From contig NZ_JAEUAW010000001.1 in assembly GCF_019511665.1 (NCBI RefSeq), positions 62,001 through 126,000 of the forward strand: DNA of 64,000 nucleotides, given 5' to 3'. The notes under the pieces are model-generated. The model worked only from the letters and a program-made list of their open reading frames with translations. It made no database searches and had not been told where the DNA came from. Shown in pieces: positions 25,480-33,738 of the stretch. The stretch comes from Microbacterium jejuense. GTDB taxonomy: Bacteria; Actinomycetota; Actinomycetes; Actinomycetales; Microbacteriaceae. Both the position numbers and the translations under genes were made by a program. Each line of letters opens with the position of its first letter. The stretch's first letter is position 1.

Positions 25480-26238
25480 TCAGCGCACCTGGTCGGTGGG
25501 GCGGATCAGGAGGCTGTTCACCGAGACGTGCTCGGGCTGGCGCATCGCGTACAGCACGGCCTCGGCGATGTCGCCGGGTTGCAGTGTGCGCATCGAGTCG
25601 GCGATCTCGGCGGCCATCCGGCGGCTGTTCGCGTCGGTGATGTGGGTGGTCAGCTCGGTCGCCACGAAGCCGGGCTCGATGAGCGTCACGCGCACGCCCT
25701 GCGTGGTGACCTCCTGCCGCAGGGATTCGGTGAACGCGCCGACGCCGAACTTCGTCGCGGAGTAGACGCCGCTGCCGAGGGATGCGATGCGCCCGGACGT
25801 CGACGAGACCTGGACGATGTGGCCCTTCGCCTCGATGATGTGCGGCAGTGCCGCGTGGACGGCGTACATCGAGCCGAGCAGGTTGGTGTCGACCATCCGC
25901 TGCCAGTGGCGGATGTCGGCGCCGAGGATCATGCCGTTCAGCATGACGCCGGCGTTGCTGATCAGCCCGTCCAGTCGCCCGAAGCGCTCGACGACCTGCG
26001 CGACGCCGTGTGCGACGGAGTCGTAGCTCGTCACGTCGAGCGGGACGCTCATCACCTCTCCCGGCGCGGATTCCTCGAGCGCGCTCAGGCGGTCGGTGCG
26101 ACGCGCGCCGACGGCGACCCGCAATCCGGCGTCCGACAAGGCGAGCGCCGTGGCCCGCCCGATCCCCGATGACGCGCCGGTCACGAGCGCGACCTTGCCG
26201 CGCAGTTCCGGAACCGTGGTGGGGGAGTCGCTGGCCAT
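25480..26238 (-). CDS. Short-chain dehydrogenase/reductase (SDR)
   Basis: A 252-residue classical SDR that transfers hydride between NAD(P)H and a carbonyl or alcohol. The cofactor motif TGASSGIG is at about residues 20-27, NNAG is replaced by SNAG (SNAGVMLNG), and the catalytic serine (VSSTSGRIAS) and YSATK are present. GARRTDRL after the second strand suggests NADP preference. The C-terminal half holds the usual substrate loop (EPGFVATELTTHI). AAAGGGCT precedes ATG 26238. It stands alone, followed by a small gap toward the XRE gene. Substrate unknown. Confidence 0.9.
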   Translation of the reverse strand: MASDSPTTVPELRGKVALVTGASSGIGRATALALSDAGLRVAVGARRTDRLSALEESAPGEVMSVPLDVTSYDSVAHGVAQVVERFGRLDGLISNAGVMLNGMILGADIRHWQRMVDTNLLGSMYAVHAALPHIIEAKGHIVQVSSTSGRIASLGSGVYSATKFGVGAFTESLRQEVTTQGVRVTLIEPGFVATELTTHITDANSRRMAAEIADSMRTLQPGDIAEAVLYAMRQPEHVSVNSLLIRPTDQVR

Positions 26239-26447
26239 GATCGAGCCCTTTCGTGATCGGATGCTGGTACCTGGGGCCCGCGTCGGTGCAGACGCGACCC
26301 GACAGCACTGACAGCGGAGGGATCCGATGTGTGACGGCTCGTCGCGTGAGGGCGCTCACCGGCAGAGCGAGCTCGCGTTCTTGACGCGCTGATCCCGAAC
26401 GACGAACAGCGCCGCAGCGGTGACGGAGCCGCCGTTAGTGTGAAGCC

Positions 26448-26537
26448 GTGGACATCCTGCGCATCGCCCGCGGTCCGGACGGGAGCCGGCGAGCCCGCCG
26501 GAGCGGCCGCGGACCTCTGACGGACGGCTTGCGATGA
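26448..26537 (+). CDS. Putative 29-residue leader peptide coupled to the methyltransferase
   Basis: A short frame starts with GTG at 26448 and ends with TGA at 26535-26537, overlapping the ATG of the methyltransferase by four bases (ATGA). TAGTGT (26436-26441) lies exactly 6 bases before the GTG, the spacing of leaderless actinobacterial promoters. The predicted peptide is arginine-rich (about eight Arg) with no known domain. The arrangement suggests that ribosomes start here and re-initiate at the methyltransferase, so the peptide could regulate expression. It may also be only an accidental consequence of where transcription begins. Confidence 0.4.
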   Translation: MDILRIARGPDGSRRARRSGRGPLTDGLR

Positions 26538-27133
26538 CGAGAGCCGCGGTCACCGCCGCCTACGGTGCGCGTGCCGGCGAGTACACCGACCTGTTCGGGA
26601 CGATGGATGCCGCACACGCGGCCGACCGAGCGCTGATCCTCGACTGGGGCCGCCGCCTCGACGGTCCCGTGTTCGATGTCGGGAGCGGCCCGGGGCACTG
26701 GACCGATTTCCTCGTCCGCCACGGCGTGGATGCCGAGGGGATCGAGATGGTGCCCGAGTTCCTGGAGCATGCGCGCACGCGCTTCTCTGACGTGCGCTTC
26801 CGCGCTGGAAGCCTTCCCGACCTCGACCTGCCGGACGCCTCGGCCGCCGGCATCCTGTCGTGGTACTCGCTCATCCATCTCGCGCCGGACGAACTGCCGG
26901 CGGCGCTCGCCGAGCTTGCCCGCGTGATCCGCCCAGGCGGCGGCTTGCTCGTGGGGTTCTTCACCGGCGAGCGCGTCGAACCGTTCGCGCACGCGGTCGT
27001 CACTGCGTACTACTGGCCGATCGAGGCGCTCGGCCGGCTGCTCGCCGAGGCGGGCTTCCGCATCGTCGCCACGAGCTCACGAGCGGACCCCGGCGGGCGG
27101 AAGCAGGCGACGATCGTCGCCGAGCGCGTCTGA
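26534..27133 (+). CDS. Class I SAM-dependent methyltransferase
   Basis: A 199-residue methyltransferase with a seven-strand Rossmann-like fold. Motif I is VFDVGSGPGHWTDFL (about residues 46-60), followed by the acidic residue EGIEMVPEF, the motif LSWYSLIHLAPDELPAALAELARVIRPGGGLLVGFF, and the terminal strand. The family methylates small molecules or proteins; the substrate is unknown. There is no ribosome site of note before ATG 26534, and the overlapping 29-codon frame suggests translational coupling. The segment near its 5' end (26587-26634) is repeated at 29500-29547, on the far side of the LuxR-type gene. Confidence 0.88.
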   Translation: MTRAAVTAAYGARAGEYTDLFGTMDAAHAADRALILDWGRRLDGPVFDVGSGPGHWTDFLVRHGVDAEGIEMVPEFLEHARTRFSDVRFRAGSLPDLDLPDASAAGILSWYSLIHLAPDELPAALAELARVIRPGGGLLVGFFTGERVEPFAHAVVTAYYWPIEALGRLLAEAGFRIVATSSRADPGGRKQATIVAERV

Positions 27134-27163
27134 CGCGCGGTTCCGCGCGGCCGGGCGCCCGCC

Positions 27164-29398
27164 CTACTGGCCGCGGGCGCCGCCGGCGGGAGCGCGCAGG
27201 AGCTCGAGCTCGTACGCACGCTCCACGACCTCCGAGCGGGTCGATGCACCGAGCTTCCGGAAGATCGAGCCCAACTGGGTGCTGACGGTGTTCCGTGAGA
27301 CGTGGAGCCGCTGCGCGATCTCCACCCGGGTCAGATGAGTCTGCAGGAGGGGCAGCAGACGCCGCTCTGCCGCGGTCAGCGCGATCGAGCGGGATCTCCG
27401 GTCGGCGGTCGCGTGGTGCGCGCGGACCCGTTCGCGCGCCCGCTCGACGCGGTGATCGAGGGCTCCGTGATGCAGGCCGCGGGGGAGCATGTCCTCGATC
27501 TCGGCGAGCAGCATCTCGGCCGCTTCGCCGTCGCCGAGACCGAGCTGCGCCCGGACCAGGAGCAGCCGCGTCGGGATGCCGAGCAGGGGCACGGACCTTC
27601 CACAGCGCTCGCGCTCGGACATGGCCATCGCGAGGTGTCGCAGGCCCGTCGTGCGTCGTCCCGCCGTCAGGTCGACGCAGGCGGCGGCGGCATGCGCGTA
27701 GGCGACCATGACGTAGCCGTCGATGCCTCCGGTGCTGATGGTCTCGAGTGCCCGCTCGACGTGCTGCTCCGCGGTCTTCCATGCGCCGCGCTCGATGGCG
27801 ACGAGCGCCAGCTCGGCTTCGCAGATCACGACCGACGCCGGATTGCCGTGGGCGCCCGCCAGGTGGATCGCCTCGGTCAGCACCTTGGTCGCCCGCTCCT
27901 CGTGGCCCGCGTGCAGCAGCGTGCTGCCGAGGATCTGGACGGCGGGGTCGCGCCACGGGCTGTCGAGCGGCTCGAGCTCGATGGCCAGCTCGGCATCCGC
28001 GAGCGCCGCCTCGATGCCGTCCTCCATCAGGATGGCCCGGATCATCGCCTTCGCCGACGCCACCGTGACGCCGACCGCCTCGGCGTCGTCGGGAATCCGG
28101 TTGAGCAGCGTGCCCCACTTGAAGGCGTCGTCGTCCGTTCCGGCGAGCACCGCGAACCACGTCATGACGACGACGGCTGACGGATTGAGGAGCAGGTTGG
28201 TGTCGCCGATCGCGCGCACCCATCGGCCGAGGGTCGCACTCTGACCCGCCTCGTACGCGGGCAGCGCGGCAGCGGTCACCAGCATCGTCGCGGTGGGGAA
28301 GTCGGCCGCCGCGATCGCGTGGTCGATCGCAGCGGGGAGCTGACCCCGCTCGGCGAACCACGCCGATGCACGGCGGTGAAGGTCGGGGACCGACGATGCC
28401 TGCTCGCTCTCGAGAGCACCCTGCAGATACTCCCGGAACAGCGGGTGCAGCCGGTAGCTGCGATGTCCGCGGTCGGCGGTGATGAAGAGCTGTCGAGACT
28501 CGAGGTCGCGGAGCACTTGCGCCGAATCGGCGCGTGCGAGCACGGCGTCGCACAGTTCGGGGATGTGCGCGTCCAGGATCGAGGTCCGAAGCAGGAACTG
28601 GCGGGTGTCCTCGGGCAGGTCGCGCACGCACTCGTGATACAGGTAGTCGGCCAGCACCGCGTCGCCGGAAGACGCGAACGGACCGCGCTTCGACAGCAGT
28701 GCGCACATGTGCAGTCCCGCGGCCCAGCCGTCGCAGCGCTCGATCCAGTCCTGCAGCGTCTCGGGCTCGACGTGCGCGCCCGCTTCTTCCGCGATCCGGA
28801 CGGCCCCTGCCAGGTCGATCCTGAGGTCCGCGGCGCCGACGTCGGCGGCCGACGTCGCGACACGGCCCCGGGCCAGGCGGGTGGGGTGGTGGCGGCTGGC
28901 CAGCACGACCTGCGATCCGGTGGGGACCCCGGTGAGCACGACCTCCAGCACATCGAAGCACTCGGGTCGCTCGACGACGTGGACGTCATCGATGAACAGC
29001 GCGAACGGCTGCTCGCACCGCGACAGGGCCAGGGCCAGCGCCGGGGCCATATGGCTCAGCACGCCGTCGGATGTCGTCGCGATCTGGCTGAAGACGGAGT
29101 CCGCGGTCGTGGCGAAGCGCTCGCACGCGTGCGCGAGCAGACGCACCAGCGCCGCGGGATCATCGTCCTCGACGCGGAGCGTGAGCCAGCCGGTGGCCCG
29201 GTCTTCGGACTGCCACCACTCGGCGAGGAGCGACGACTTGCCGTAGCCGGCGGGTGCCGTCACCGTGATCAGCCGGGAGTCTCCGGCCCGCAGCGTCTCG
29301 ATGAGCTCCGTGCGACGGACGAACGCCGGGTTGAAGACGGGGGCTGTCGTCTTGCTCTCGAGCAGCAGCGCACCCAGATCCTCGCCCGCGAGTACCAT
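27164..29398 (-). CDS. LuxR-family ATP-binding regulator (MalT/LAL type)
   Basis: A 744-residue regulator of the large ATP-binding LuxR (LAL) class. Walker A is APAGYGKSS (residues 48-56) and Walker B is FALFIDDVH (132-140). A winged-helix region follows (LADYLYHECVRDLPEDTRQFLLRTSILD), then TPR-like helices from about 340 to 650, and a C-terminal LuxR helix-turn-helix (LTAAERRLLPLLQTHLTRVEIAQRLHVSRNTVSTQLGSIFRKL). Such proteins switch on target operons after binding a ligand and ATP. Its target is unclear; the nearest genes are the methyltransferase (converging) and an epimerase. TAGTAT on the minus strand (29493-29488) is a plausible -10 box. Confidence 0.92.
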   Translation of the reverse strand: MVLAGEDLGALLLESKTTAPVFNPAFVRRTELIETLRAGDSRLITVTAPAGYGKSSLLAEWWQSEDRATGWLTLRVEDDDPAALVRLLAHACERFATTADSVFSQIATTSDGVLSHMAPALALALSRCEQPFALFIDDVHVVERPECFDVLEVVLTGVPTGSQVVLASRHHPTRLARGRVATSAADVGAADLRIDLAGAVRIAEEAGAHVEPETLQDWIERCDGWAAGLHMCALLSKRGPFASSGDAVLADYLYHECVRDLPEDTRQFLLRTSILDAHIPELCDAVLARADSAQVLRDLESRQLFITADRGHRSYRLHPLFREYLQGALESEQASSVPDLHRRASAWFAERGQLPAAIDHAIAAADFPTATMLVTAAALPAYEAGQSATLGRWVRAIGDTNLLLNPSAVVVMTWFAVLAGTDDDAFKWGTLLNRIPDDAEAVGVTVASAKAMIRAILMEDGIEAALADAELAIELEPLDSPWRDPAVQILGSTLLHAGHEERATKVLTEAIHLAGAHGNPASVVICEAELALVAIERGAWKTAEQHVERALETISTGGIDGYVMVAYAHAAAACVDLTAGRRTTGLRHLAMAMSERERCGRSVPLLGIPTRLLLVRAQLGLGDGEAAEMLLAEIEDMLPRGLHHGALDHRVERARERVRAHHATADRRSRSIALTAAERRLLPLLQTHLTRVEIAQRLHVSRNTVSTQLGSIFRKLGASTRSEVVERAYELELLRAPAGGARGQ

Positions 29399-29499
29399 GC
29401 CGCCCCCACACTCTCACGTGTCGCCACGGCCGGCTCCGCGCGGGTCGCGGCGGGCAACGCATCGTGGCATCCCGATCGGGACCGCGGCCATACTATCGG

Positions 29500-29547
29500 C
29501 GACCGGTTCGGGACGATGGATGCCGCGCACGCGGCCGACCGTGCGCT
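29500..29547 (+). pseudogene. Duplicate fragment of the methyltransferase 5' region
   Basis: These 48 bases match 26587-26634 of the methyltransferase gene with about four changes, and read in the same direction and frame (GTMDAAHAADRAL is kept). After it the sequence diverges into a GGATGCCGCG/CGCGGCATCC hairpin region. It has no rest of a methyltransferase, so it is a remnant of a duplicated or deleted paralogue. It sits just upstream of the LuxR-type gene. The remaining bases up to 29640 hold only GC-rich stem-forming DNA. Confidence 0.6.
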
Positions 29548-29642
29548 CACGCGCCGAGGGCGCGGCATCCACTCGCTCCAGCCCGAGTCGCCCGGGCCCG
29601 AGGGGCACGCGGGCTCCTCGGGCGCTGCCGGGCTGGGCGACC

Positions 29643-30548
29643 TCAGGCGCTCAACCGCTCCGGGACGTCGTAACCGCCCGCCGCGATGTCGTCGAGCAGC
29701 GTCGGCTGCGTCGGCTGCCAGCCCCAGCGCTCGCGCGTGAGGGTGCTCGTCGCGGTGAAGTCCTGCGAGAAGAACGCGCCCACCCATCCGAAGTGCTCGG
29801 GCGCATCCTCGGCGCGCACCGACGCCGTCGACAGGCCCAGTCGTGCGGCGAGCGCCTCGGCGATCTCCTTCGACGGCACGCCCTCCTCGGCGATGGCGTG
29901 GACGACCGAACCGCGGTCGGGGGCCTCGGTCGCCAGGCGCACCAGCCGTGCAGCGTCGTCCCGGTGCACGGCAGCCCACCGCGACGAGCCGTCGCCGACG
30001 TACGCCGACACCCGGCGCTCGCGTGCGACCTCTGCGAGTCGCTTGACGAACCCGTGGTCGCCGGCGGTGCCGTGCACGCTCGGGGCGAAGCGGAGGATGA
30101 GCGGCTTGACGCCGCGGTCGGCCAGCGACAGGACGAACGTCGCGTTCTCGCTGCGCGGGTTGGGGATCTGCGGGACGTCGTCTTCGGTGGCGGGACGGCC
30201 GGCGACGAGGCCCGCCACGCCGGACGCGATCGCGAACGTCTTGCCGGTTCCCTCGAGAGCGGAGGCGAAGGTCTCGATGGCGTCGCGGTCCACGCGCACG
30301 GAGGTGAGGAAGTCGTTGAAGTCGTGGATGAACCCGAGATGCACGACGACGTCGCTCTGGGTCGCGGCATCCCTCAGCACATCCAGATCCGTGAGTGCGC
30401 CGCGCACGACGTCGGCGCCGAGGGCTGCGACAGCCGCGGCGGATGCCTCGGACCGGGCCAGCCCGGTGACCTCATGCCCGGCCGAGAGGAGCTCGCGCGT
30501 GACGGCCGTACCGATCCAGCCCGACGCGCCTGTGACGAAATACCGCAT
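29643..30548 (-). CDS. NAD-dependent epimerase/dehydratase family (extended SDR) protein
   Basis: A 301-residue extended SDR-like protein: N-terminal MRYFVTGASGWIGTAVTRELL (cofactor motif TGxxGxxG), DVVRGALTDLDVLRDA, VVVHLGFIHDFNDF and RWAAVHRDDAARLV. The catalytic YxxxK is not clear, which is seen in atypical SDRs that act as reductases or redox sensors. AGGAGGAAAC gives a strong ribosome site. It is divergent from a TetR gene, and both promoters lie over two near-identical palindromes, so it is almost certainly the TetR target. The substrate is unknown; a detoxifying reductase induced by a xenobiotic is a reasonable guess. Confidence 0.88.
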   Translation of the reverse strand: MRYFVTGASGWIGTAVTRELLSAGHEVTGLARSEASAAAVAALGADVVRGALTDLDVLRDAATQSDVVVHLGFIHDFNDFLTSVRVDRDAIETFASALEGTGKTFAIASGVAGLVAGRPATEDDVPQIPNPRSENATFVLSLADRGVKPLILRFAPSVHGTAGDHGFVKRLAEVARERRVSAYVGDGSSRWAAVHRDDAARLVRLATEAPDRGSVVHAIAEEGVPSKEIAEALAARLGLSTASVRAEDAPEHFGWVGAFFSQDFTATSTLTRERWGWQPTQPTLLDDIAAGGYDVPERLSA

Positions 30549-30565
30549 GTTTCCTCCTGAAGAGA

Positions 30566-30623
30566 GTGATGTCAGGTGCTGACATCACGAGACGATACCA
30601 CTGATGTCAGTGACTGTCATCAG
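30566..30623. promoter_or_regulatory. Twin TetR operators between divergent genes
   Basis: Site 1 (30566-30588) has perfect 10-base arms GTGATGTCAG and CTGACATCAC around GTG. Site 2 (30601-30623) has CTGATGTCAG and CTGTCATCAG around TGA, with one mismatch. Centres are 35 bases apart. Site 2 ends next to TATCCT (30625-30630), the -10 box of the tetR-like gene, so binding would block both promoters. Confidence 0.88.
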
Positions 30624-30636
30624 CTATCCTCGAGCC

Positions 30637-31203
30637 ATGGTCAGATGGGAGCCCGATGCGTCAGGGCGCTTGCGCAGGGCCGCTGTCGAGCTCTTCGCCG
30701 AGCGCGGCGTCGAGGCGACGACCGTGGCCGCCATCGCCGAACGCGCCGGGGTGACCGAGCGCACGTTCTTCCGCTACTTCACCGACAAGCGCGAGGTGCT
30801 CTTTACCGACCAGGGGCAGTTCGCGTCGTTGTTCGTCACCGGCCTGCGAGACGCACCCGCCGACGCGTCGCCGTGGGATGCTGTCGCCGCGGGACTGCGC
30901 GAAGCTCAGCGCTTCTTCCCGCCCGAGCGCCGGGAAGGCTCGCGGGTGCGCGCCACCGTCATCGCGACCAACGACGGGCTCCGGGAACGCGAGCTGCTGA
31001 AGATGGCGGGCGTCGCCGACGCCATGGCTGCCGCCCTGCGTGAGCGCGGCGTCTCCGAACCGTCCGCGACCATCGCGGCGCATGCCGGCATCGCGGTGTT
31101 CGGGGCGGCGTTCGCCGCCTGGCTCGCCGAGGGCGAGACCCGAGAGTTCCCGGCGCTGCTGGACGAGTCGGAACGCGCGCTGCGCTCCCTCTCCGCCGAC
31201 TGA
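30637..31203 (+). CDS. TetR-family transcriptional repressor
   Basis: A 188-residue repressor with an N-terminal TetR helix-turn-helix ([47 protein letters not shown]) at about residues 9-55, and a helical ligand-binding C-terminal domain. I choose ATG 30637: TATCCT ends 6 bases before it (leaderless), and the earlier ATG 30604 falls within an operator. The two palindromes in the 88-base divergent gap are its likely binding sites, controlling itself and the SDR-like gene at 30548. Ligand unknown. Confidence 0.92.
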   Translation: MVRWEPDASGRLRRAAVELFAERGVEATTVAAIAERAGVTERTFFRYFTDKREVLFTDQGQFASLFVTGLRDAPADASPWDAVAAGLREAQRFFPPERREGSRVRATVIATNDGLRERELLKMAGVADAMAAALRERGVSEPSATIAAHAGIAVFGAAFAAWLAEGETREFPALLDESERALRSLSAD

Positions 31204-31309
31204 CGGTCCGTCGCGTTCCCGGCGAACTCCGAGCAACCGAGCTCGCCCGGATAATGCATGATGGGACCAGATTTCCAGAGGGAGGCCAGCGATCGCGACG
31301 CACGACGAG

Positions 31310-32653
31310 GTGACCGACGAGTTCGCGGATCTCGCGGAGCTCATGCGCGAAGAGCGGGAGCTGACGGACGGTCTCGCCGACGTCGATCCGGACGCTCGGC
31401 TGAGACGCCGCCGACGGCGCAGGATCGGCCTCCTCATCACCGCGATCGTGCTCGTCGCGCTCCTCGGCACCACGGGTGGCTATGTCGTGTGGGCCCTCCA
31501 CGCACCCCTGCCCGCGCCGACGGCGACCTCACGGCAGCCTGGGCCGCCGGCATCCGGTCCCGCTGTCCAGCTGGCGCTGCCGACCGCGGCGTCCGCCATC
31601 TCGGTCTCGGGCGGCGAGGCCTACCTCGGCCCGGGTGCCAGCGGCATCTGGGCGACCAGCGGCACGAACGACCCGGTCCCCATGGCGAGCATCAGCAAGC
31701 TCATCACCGCGCTGGTGATCCTCGACGCGAAGCCCCTCGCCGACGCGAACGACCCCGGTCCGACGATCACCTTCAGCAAGGCCGACCACGACCTGTACGA
31801 CAAGTACTACGTGATGGGTGCGACCATCGTCTCGATGCCCACCGGCAGCTCGATGACACAGCGTGATGCGCTCGCGATGATGCTGCTGCCGTCGGCCAGC
31901 AACTATGCCGAGGCCGTGTCGACGTGGGCGTTCGGCTCGCAGGGGGCGTTCGTGGCGGCGGCGCGGCGCTGGATCGCGGCGAACGGGCTCGCGGGGACCA
32001 CGCTCGTCGAGCCGACCGGCATCAGCCCGCGCAACACGAGCACGCCCACCGACCTCATCGCGCTCGCCCGGCTCGCCGCGGCGAACCCGACCGTGGCGGC
32101 GCTCGCCGCGACGCCGTCCATGGTGGTCCCCAGCGTGGGGACCATCACGAACACCAACGACCTGCTCGGGGTCGACGGCATCACCGGCCTGAAGACGGGC
32201 AACCTGGGCGACGGCGCGTACAACCTGCTGTACACGGCATCGATGGACGTGGGGATCGGCGATCGGCTCGCTGTCACAGGCGTGCTGCTCGGAGGGATGT
32301 CGCGACCGTCCGTCGACAATCAGGTGCGCGCCCAACTCGACAGTATCCGCGAGGGCTTCCACGACGTGCCCGTCGCGTCGCACGGGCAGCAGGTAGGCGG
32401 TTACGCGACGCCGTGGGGATCGACCGCGAAGATCGTGATCGCGCAGGAGGCGTCGATCCTGACCTGGTCCGACACGCCCATCACGGTCACCATGCAGACA
32501 ACGACCCCGAAGACCTACCTCGACGACGAGATCGTCGGCAGCATCACGTGGACCGCCGGGCCGAAGACCACGACGATCCCGCTGGTGATCGAGGGTGACA
32601 TCGAGCCGCCCGACGACTGGTGGCGGCTGACCCACCCGGACGAGCTGGGCTGA
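31310..32653 (+). CDS. D-alanyl-D-alanine carboxypeptidase (peptidase S11, PBP type)
   Basis: About 447 residues: an acidic N-terminus, Arg-rich stop and one transmembrane helix (IGLLITAIVLVALLGTTGGYVVW), a Pro/Ala linker and an extracellular S11 domain. The penicillin-binding motifs are present: SISK (nucleophile Ser), SASN and KTG in GLKTGNLGD. It trims the terminal D-Ala of peptidoglycan stem peptides. The GTG at 31310 has only a poor ribosome site; a strong AGAGGGAGG lies at 31276-31284, with an in-frame ATC at 31292 seven bases beyond it, so the true start could be non-canonical. A -10-like TAATGC is at 31252-31257. It ends four bases before the converging macro-domain gene. Confidence 0.9.
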   Translation: MTDEFADLAELMREERELTDGLADVDPDARLRRRRRRRIGLLITAIVLVALLGTTGGYVVWALHAPLPAPTATSRQPGPPASGPAVQLALPTAASAISVSGGEAYLGPGASGIWATSGTNDPVPMASISKLITALVILDAKPLADANDPGPTITFSKADHDLYDKYYVMGATIVSMPTGSSMTQRDALAMMLLPSASNYAEAVSTWAFGSQGAFVAAARRWIAANGLAGTTLVEPTGISPRNTSTPTDLIALARLAAANPTVAALAATPSMVVPSVGTITNTNDLLGVDGITGLKTGNLGDGAYNLLYTASMDVGIGDRLAVTGVLLGGMSRPSVDNQVRAQLDSIREGFHDVPVASHGQQVGGYATPWGSTAKIVIAQEASILTWSDTPITVTMQTTTPKTYLDDEIVGSITWTAGPKTTTIPLVIEGDIEPPDDWWRLTHPDELG

Positions 32654-32657
32654 CGCG

Positions 32658-33167
32658 TCAACCCTGGGCCTGACCGAGACGGCGCGCGAGGCGCGCGAAC
32701 GTCGGGGCAGAGAAGGCGACGAGACGGATGTCGTCGACCGCGGTCCCGGTGCCCTGCAGCACCTCCACGGCCGCGTCGATCGCGTCATCGAGCGGCCAGC
32801 CGTACACGCCGGCGCTGATGAGGGGGAACGAGATCGAGCGCGCGCTGAGCTCGTCCGCCACCTCGAGCGAGCGCCGGTAGCAGGACTCCAGCAGCGACCT
32901 GTCGCGCTCGCCGGCGGCGAAGTTGGGACCGACCGTGTGGATGATCCACGTCGCCGGCAGGTCGCCCGCCGTGGTCCAGCCGGCGTCGCCGGTCGCCAGC
33001 CCGTGCGGGAACCGCGCGATGCAGTCGGCCAGCACGGCCGGGCCGCCCGCGCGGTGGATGGCGCCGTCCACGCCGCCGCCCCCGCGCATGCGGTTGTTCG
33101 CGGCGTTCACGACCGCGTCGACGTGCTGCTGTGTGATGTCGCCGTGGACGGCGGTGAGGGTCGGCAT
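32658..33167 (-). CDS. Macro-domain protein (O-acetyl-ADP-ribose deacetylase type)
   Basis: A 169-residue single macro domain, YmdB/MacroD-like. Signatures are VHGDITQQHVDAVVNAANNRMRGGGGVDGAIHRAGG, WIIHTVGPNF and SFPLISAGVYGWP; the asparagines and the GGGV loop line the ADP-ribose pocket. Enzymes of this group hydrolyse O-acetyl-ADP-ribose or remove ADP-ribose from proteins. ATG 33167 is chosen because the domain begins directly after it and a -10-like CAGACT (minus strand) lies 7 bases upstream, suggesting leaderless mRNA. No toxin or sirtuin partner is adjacent. Confidence 0.92.
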   Translation of the reverse strand: MPTLTAVHGDITQQHVDAVVNAANNRMRGGGGVDGAIHRAGGPAVLADCIARFPHGLATGDAGWTTAGDLPATWIIHTVGPNFAAGERDRSLLESCYRRSLEVADELSARSISFPLISAGVYGWPLDDAIDAAVEVLQGTGTAVDDIRLVAFSAPTFARLARRLGQAQG

Positions 33168-33209
33168 GCCGACCAGTCTGATCGTCGAGCGTGGCGGGCG
33201 GAACAGCGG

Positions 33210-33244
33210 AAGAGTGGATGCCGCGGGCTGCGGCATCCACTCTT
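33210..33244 (-). terminator. Terminator hairpin of the GGATGCC family
   Basis: AAGAGTGGATGCCGC (33210-33224) pairs perfectly with GCGGCATCCACTCTT (33230-33244) around a 5-base loop. It follows the stop of the DUF5684-like gene and precedes the macro-domain gene on the same strand. It shares its stem core with the terminator at 12492-12522. Confidence 0.8.
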
Positions 33245-33264
33245 CTCGAGGATGGTGGAACGGG

Positions 33265-33660
33265 TCAGGCCGACGTGGGCTTGGTGTACGTGTCGTTGCT
33301 GTAGCCCGTGATCAGGTACCCGATCGGGTTGAGCAGGAACAGCAGGAAGAAGGAGAAGGCGCCGCCGTGGCCGAACGCGCGGCCGTTGCGCAGCGCGACG
33401 ATGATGCCCAGCACGATGTTGGCGATCGGGATGAACCAGAGGATGCCCAGCCAGGCCGAGTAGCCGGCGATCTTGACGAGGACGAAGAGGTTCACGATCG
33501 GGATGATCGACAGCCACCCGGGGTAGCCGGCCTTGGTGAACGTCTTCCAGAAGGCGATGATCGTGACGATCCAGTAGATGAGGCCCACGACGATGTACCC
33601 GAACATGGCACCCGCCGACACGCCCTGGCTGATCGGCTCGATGTCTTCGATGAAGGTCAT
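33265..33660 (-). CDS. DUF5684-like small membrane protein
   Basis: A 131-residue integral membrane protein with four hydrophobic helices (GAMFGYIVVGLIYWIVTIIAF; WLSIIPIVNLFVLVKIAG; WLGILWFIPIANIVLGIIVAL; FSFFLLFLLNPIGYLITGYS). The pattern AFWKTFTKAGYPGWLSIIPIVN is that of DUF5684, sometimes found beside or fused to signal-peptidase-like proteins; the function is unknown. TATGCT on the minus strand ends 6 bases before ATG 33660, a leaderless promoter. A perfect terminator hairpin follows the stop, so it is a single-gene unit. Confidence 0.82.
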   Translation of the reverse strand: MTFIEDIEPISQGVSAGAMFGYIVVGLIYWIVTIIAFWKTFTKAGYPGWLSIIPIVNLFVLVKIAGYSAWLGILWFIPIANIVLGIIVALRNGRAFGHGGAFSFFLLFLLNPIGYLITGYSNDTYTKPTSA

Positions 33661-33738
33661 GCGCTGAGCATAGAGGCTGGGAAAGTCCTGAGAGTGAACC
33701 ACGGGCGTCCGTGTCGTGGTGCGGGCTAGCATCGCGAC

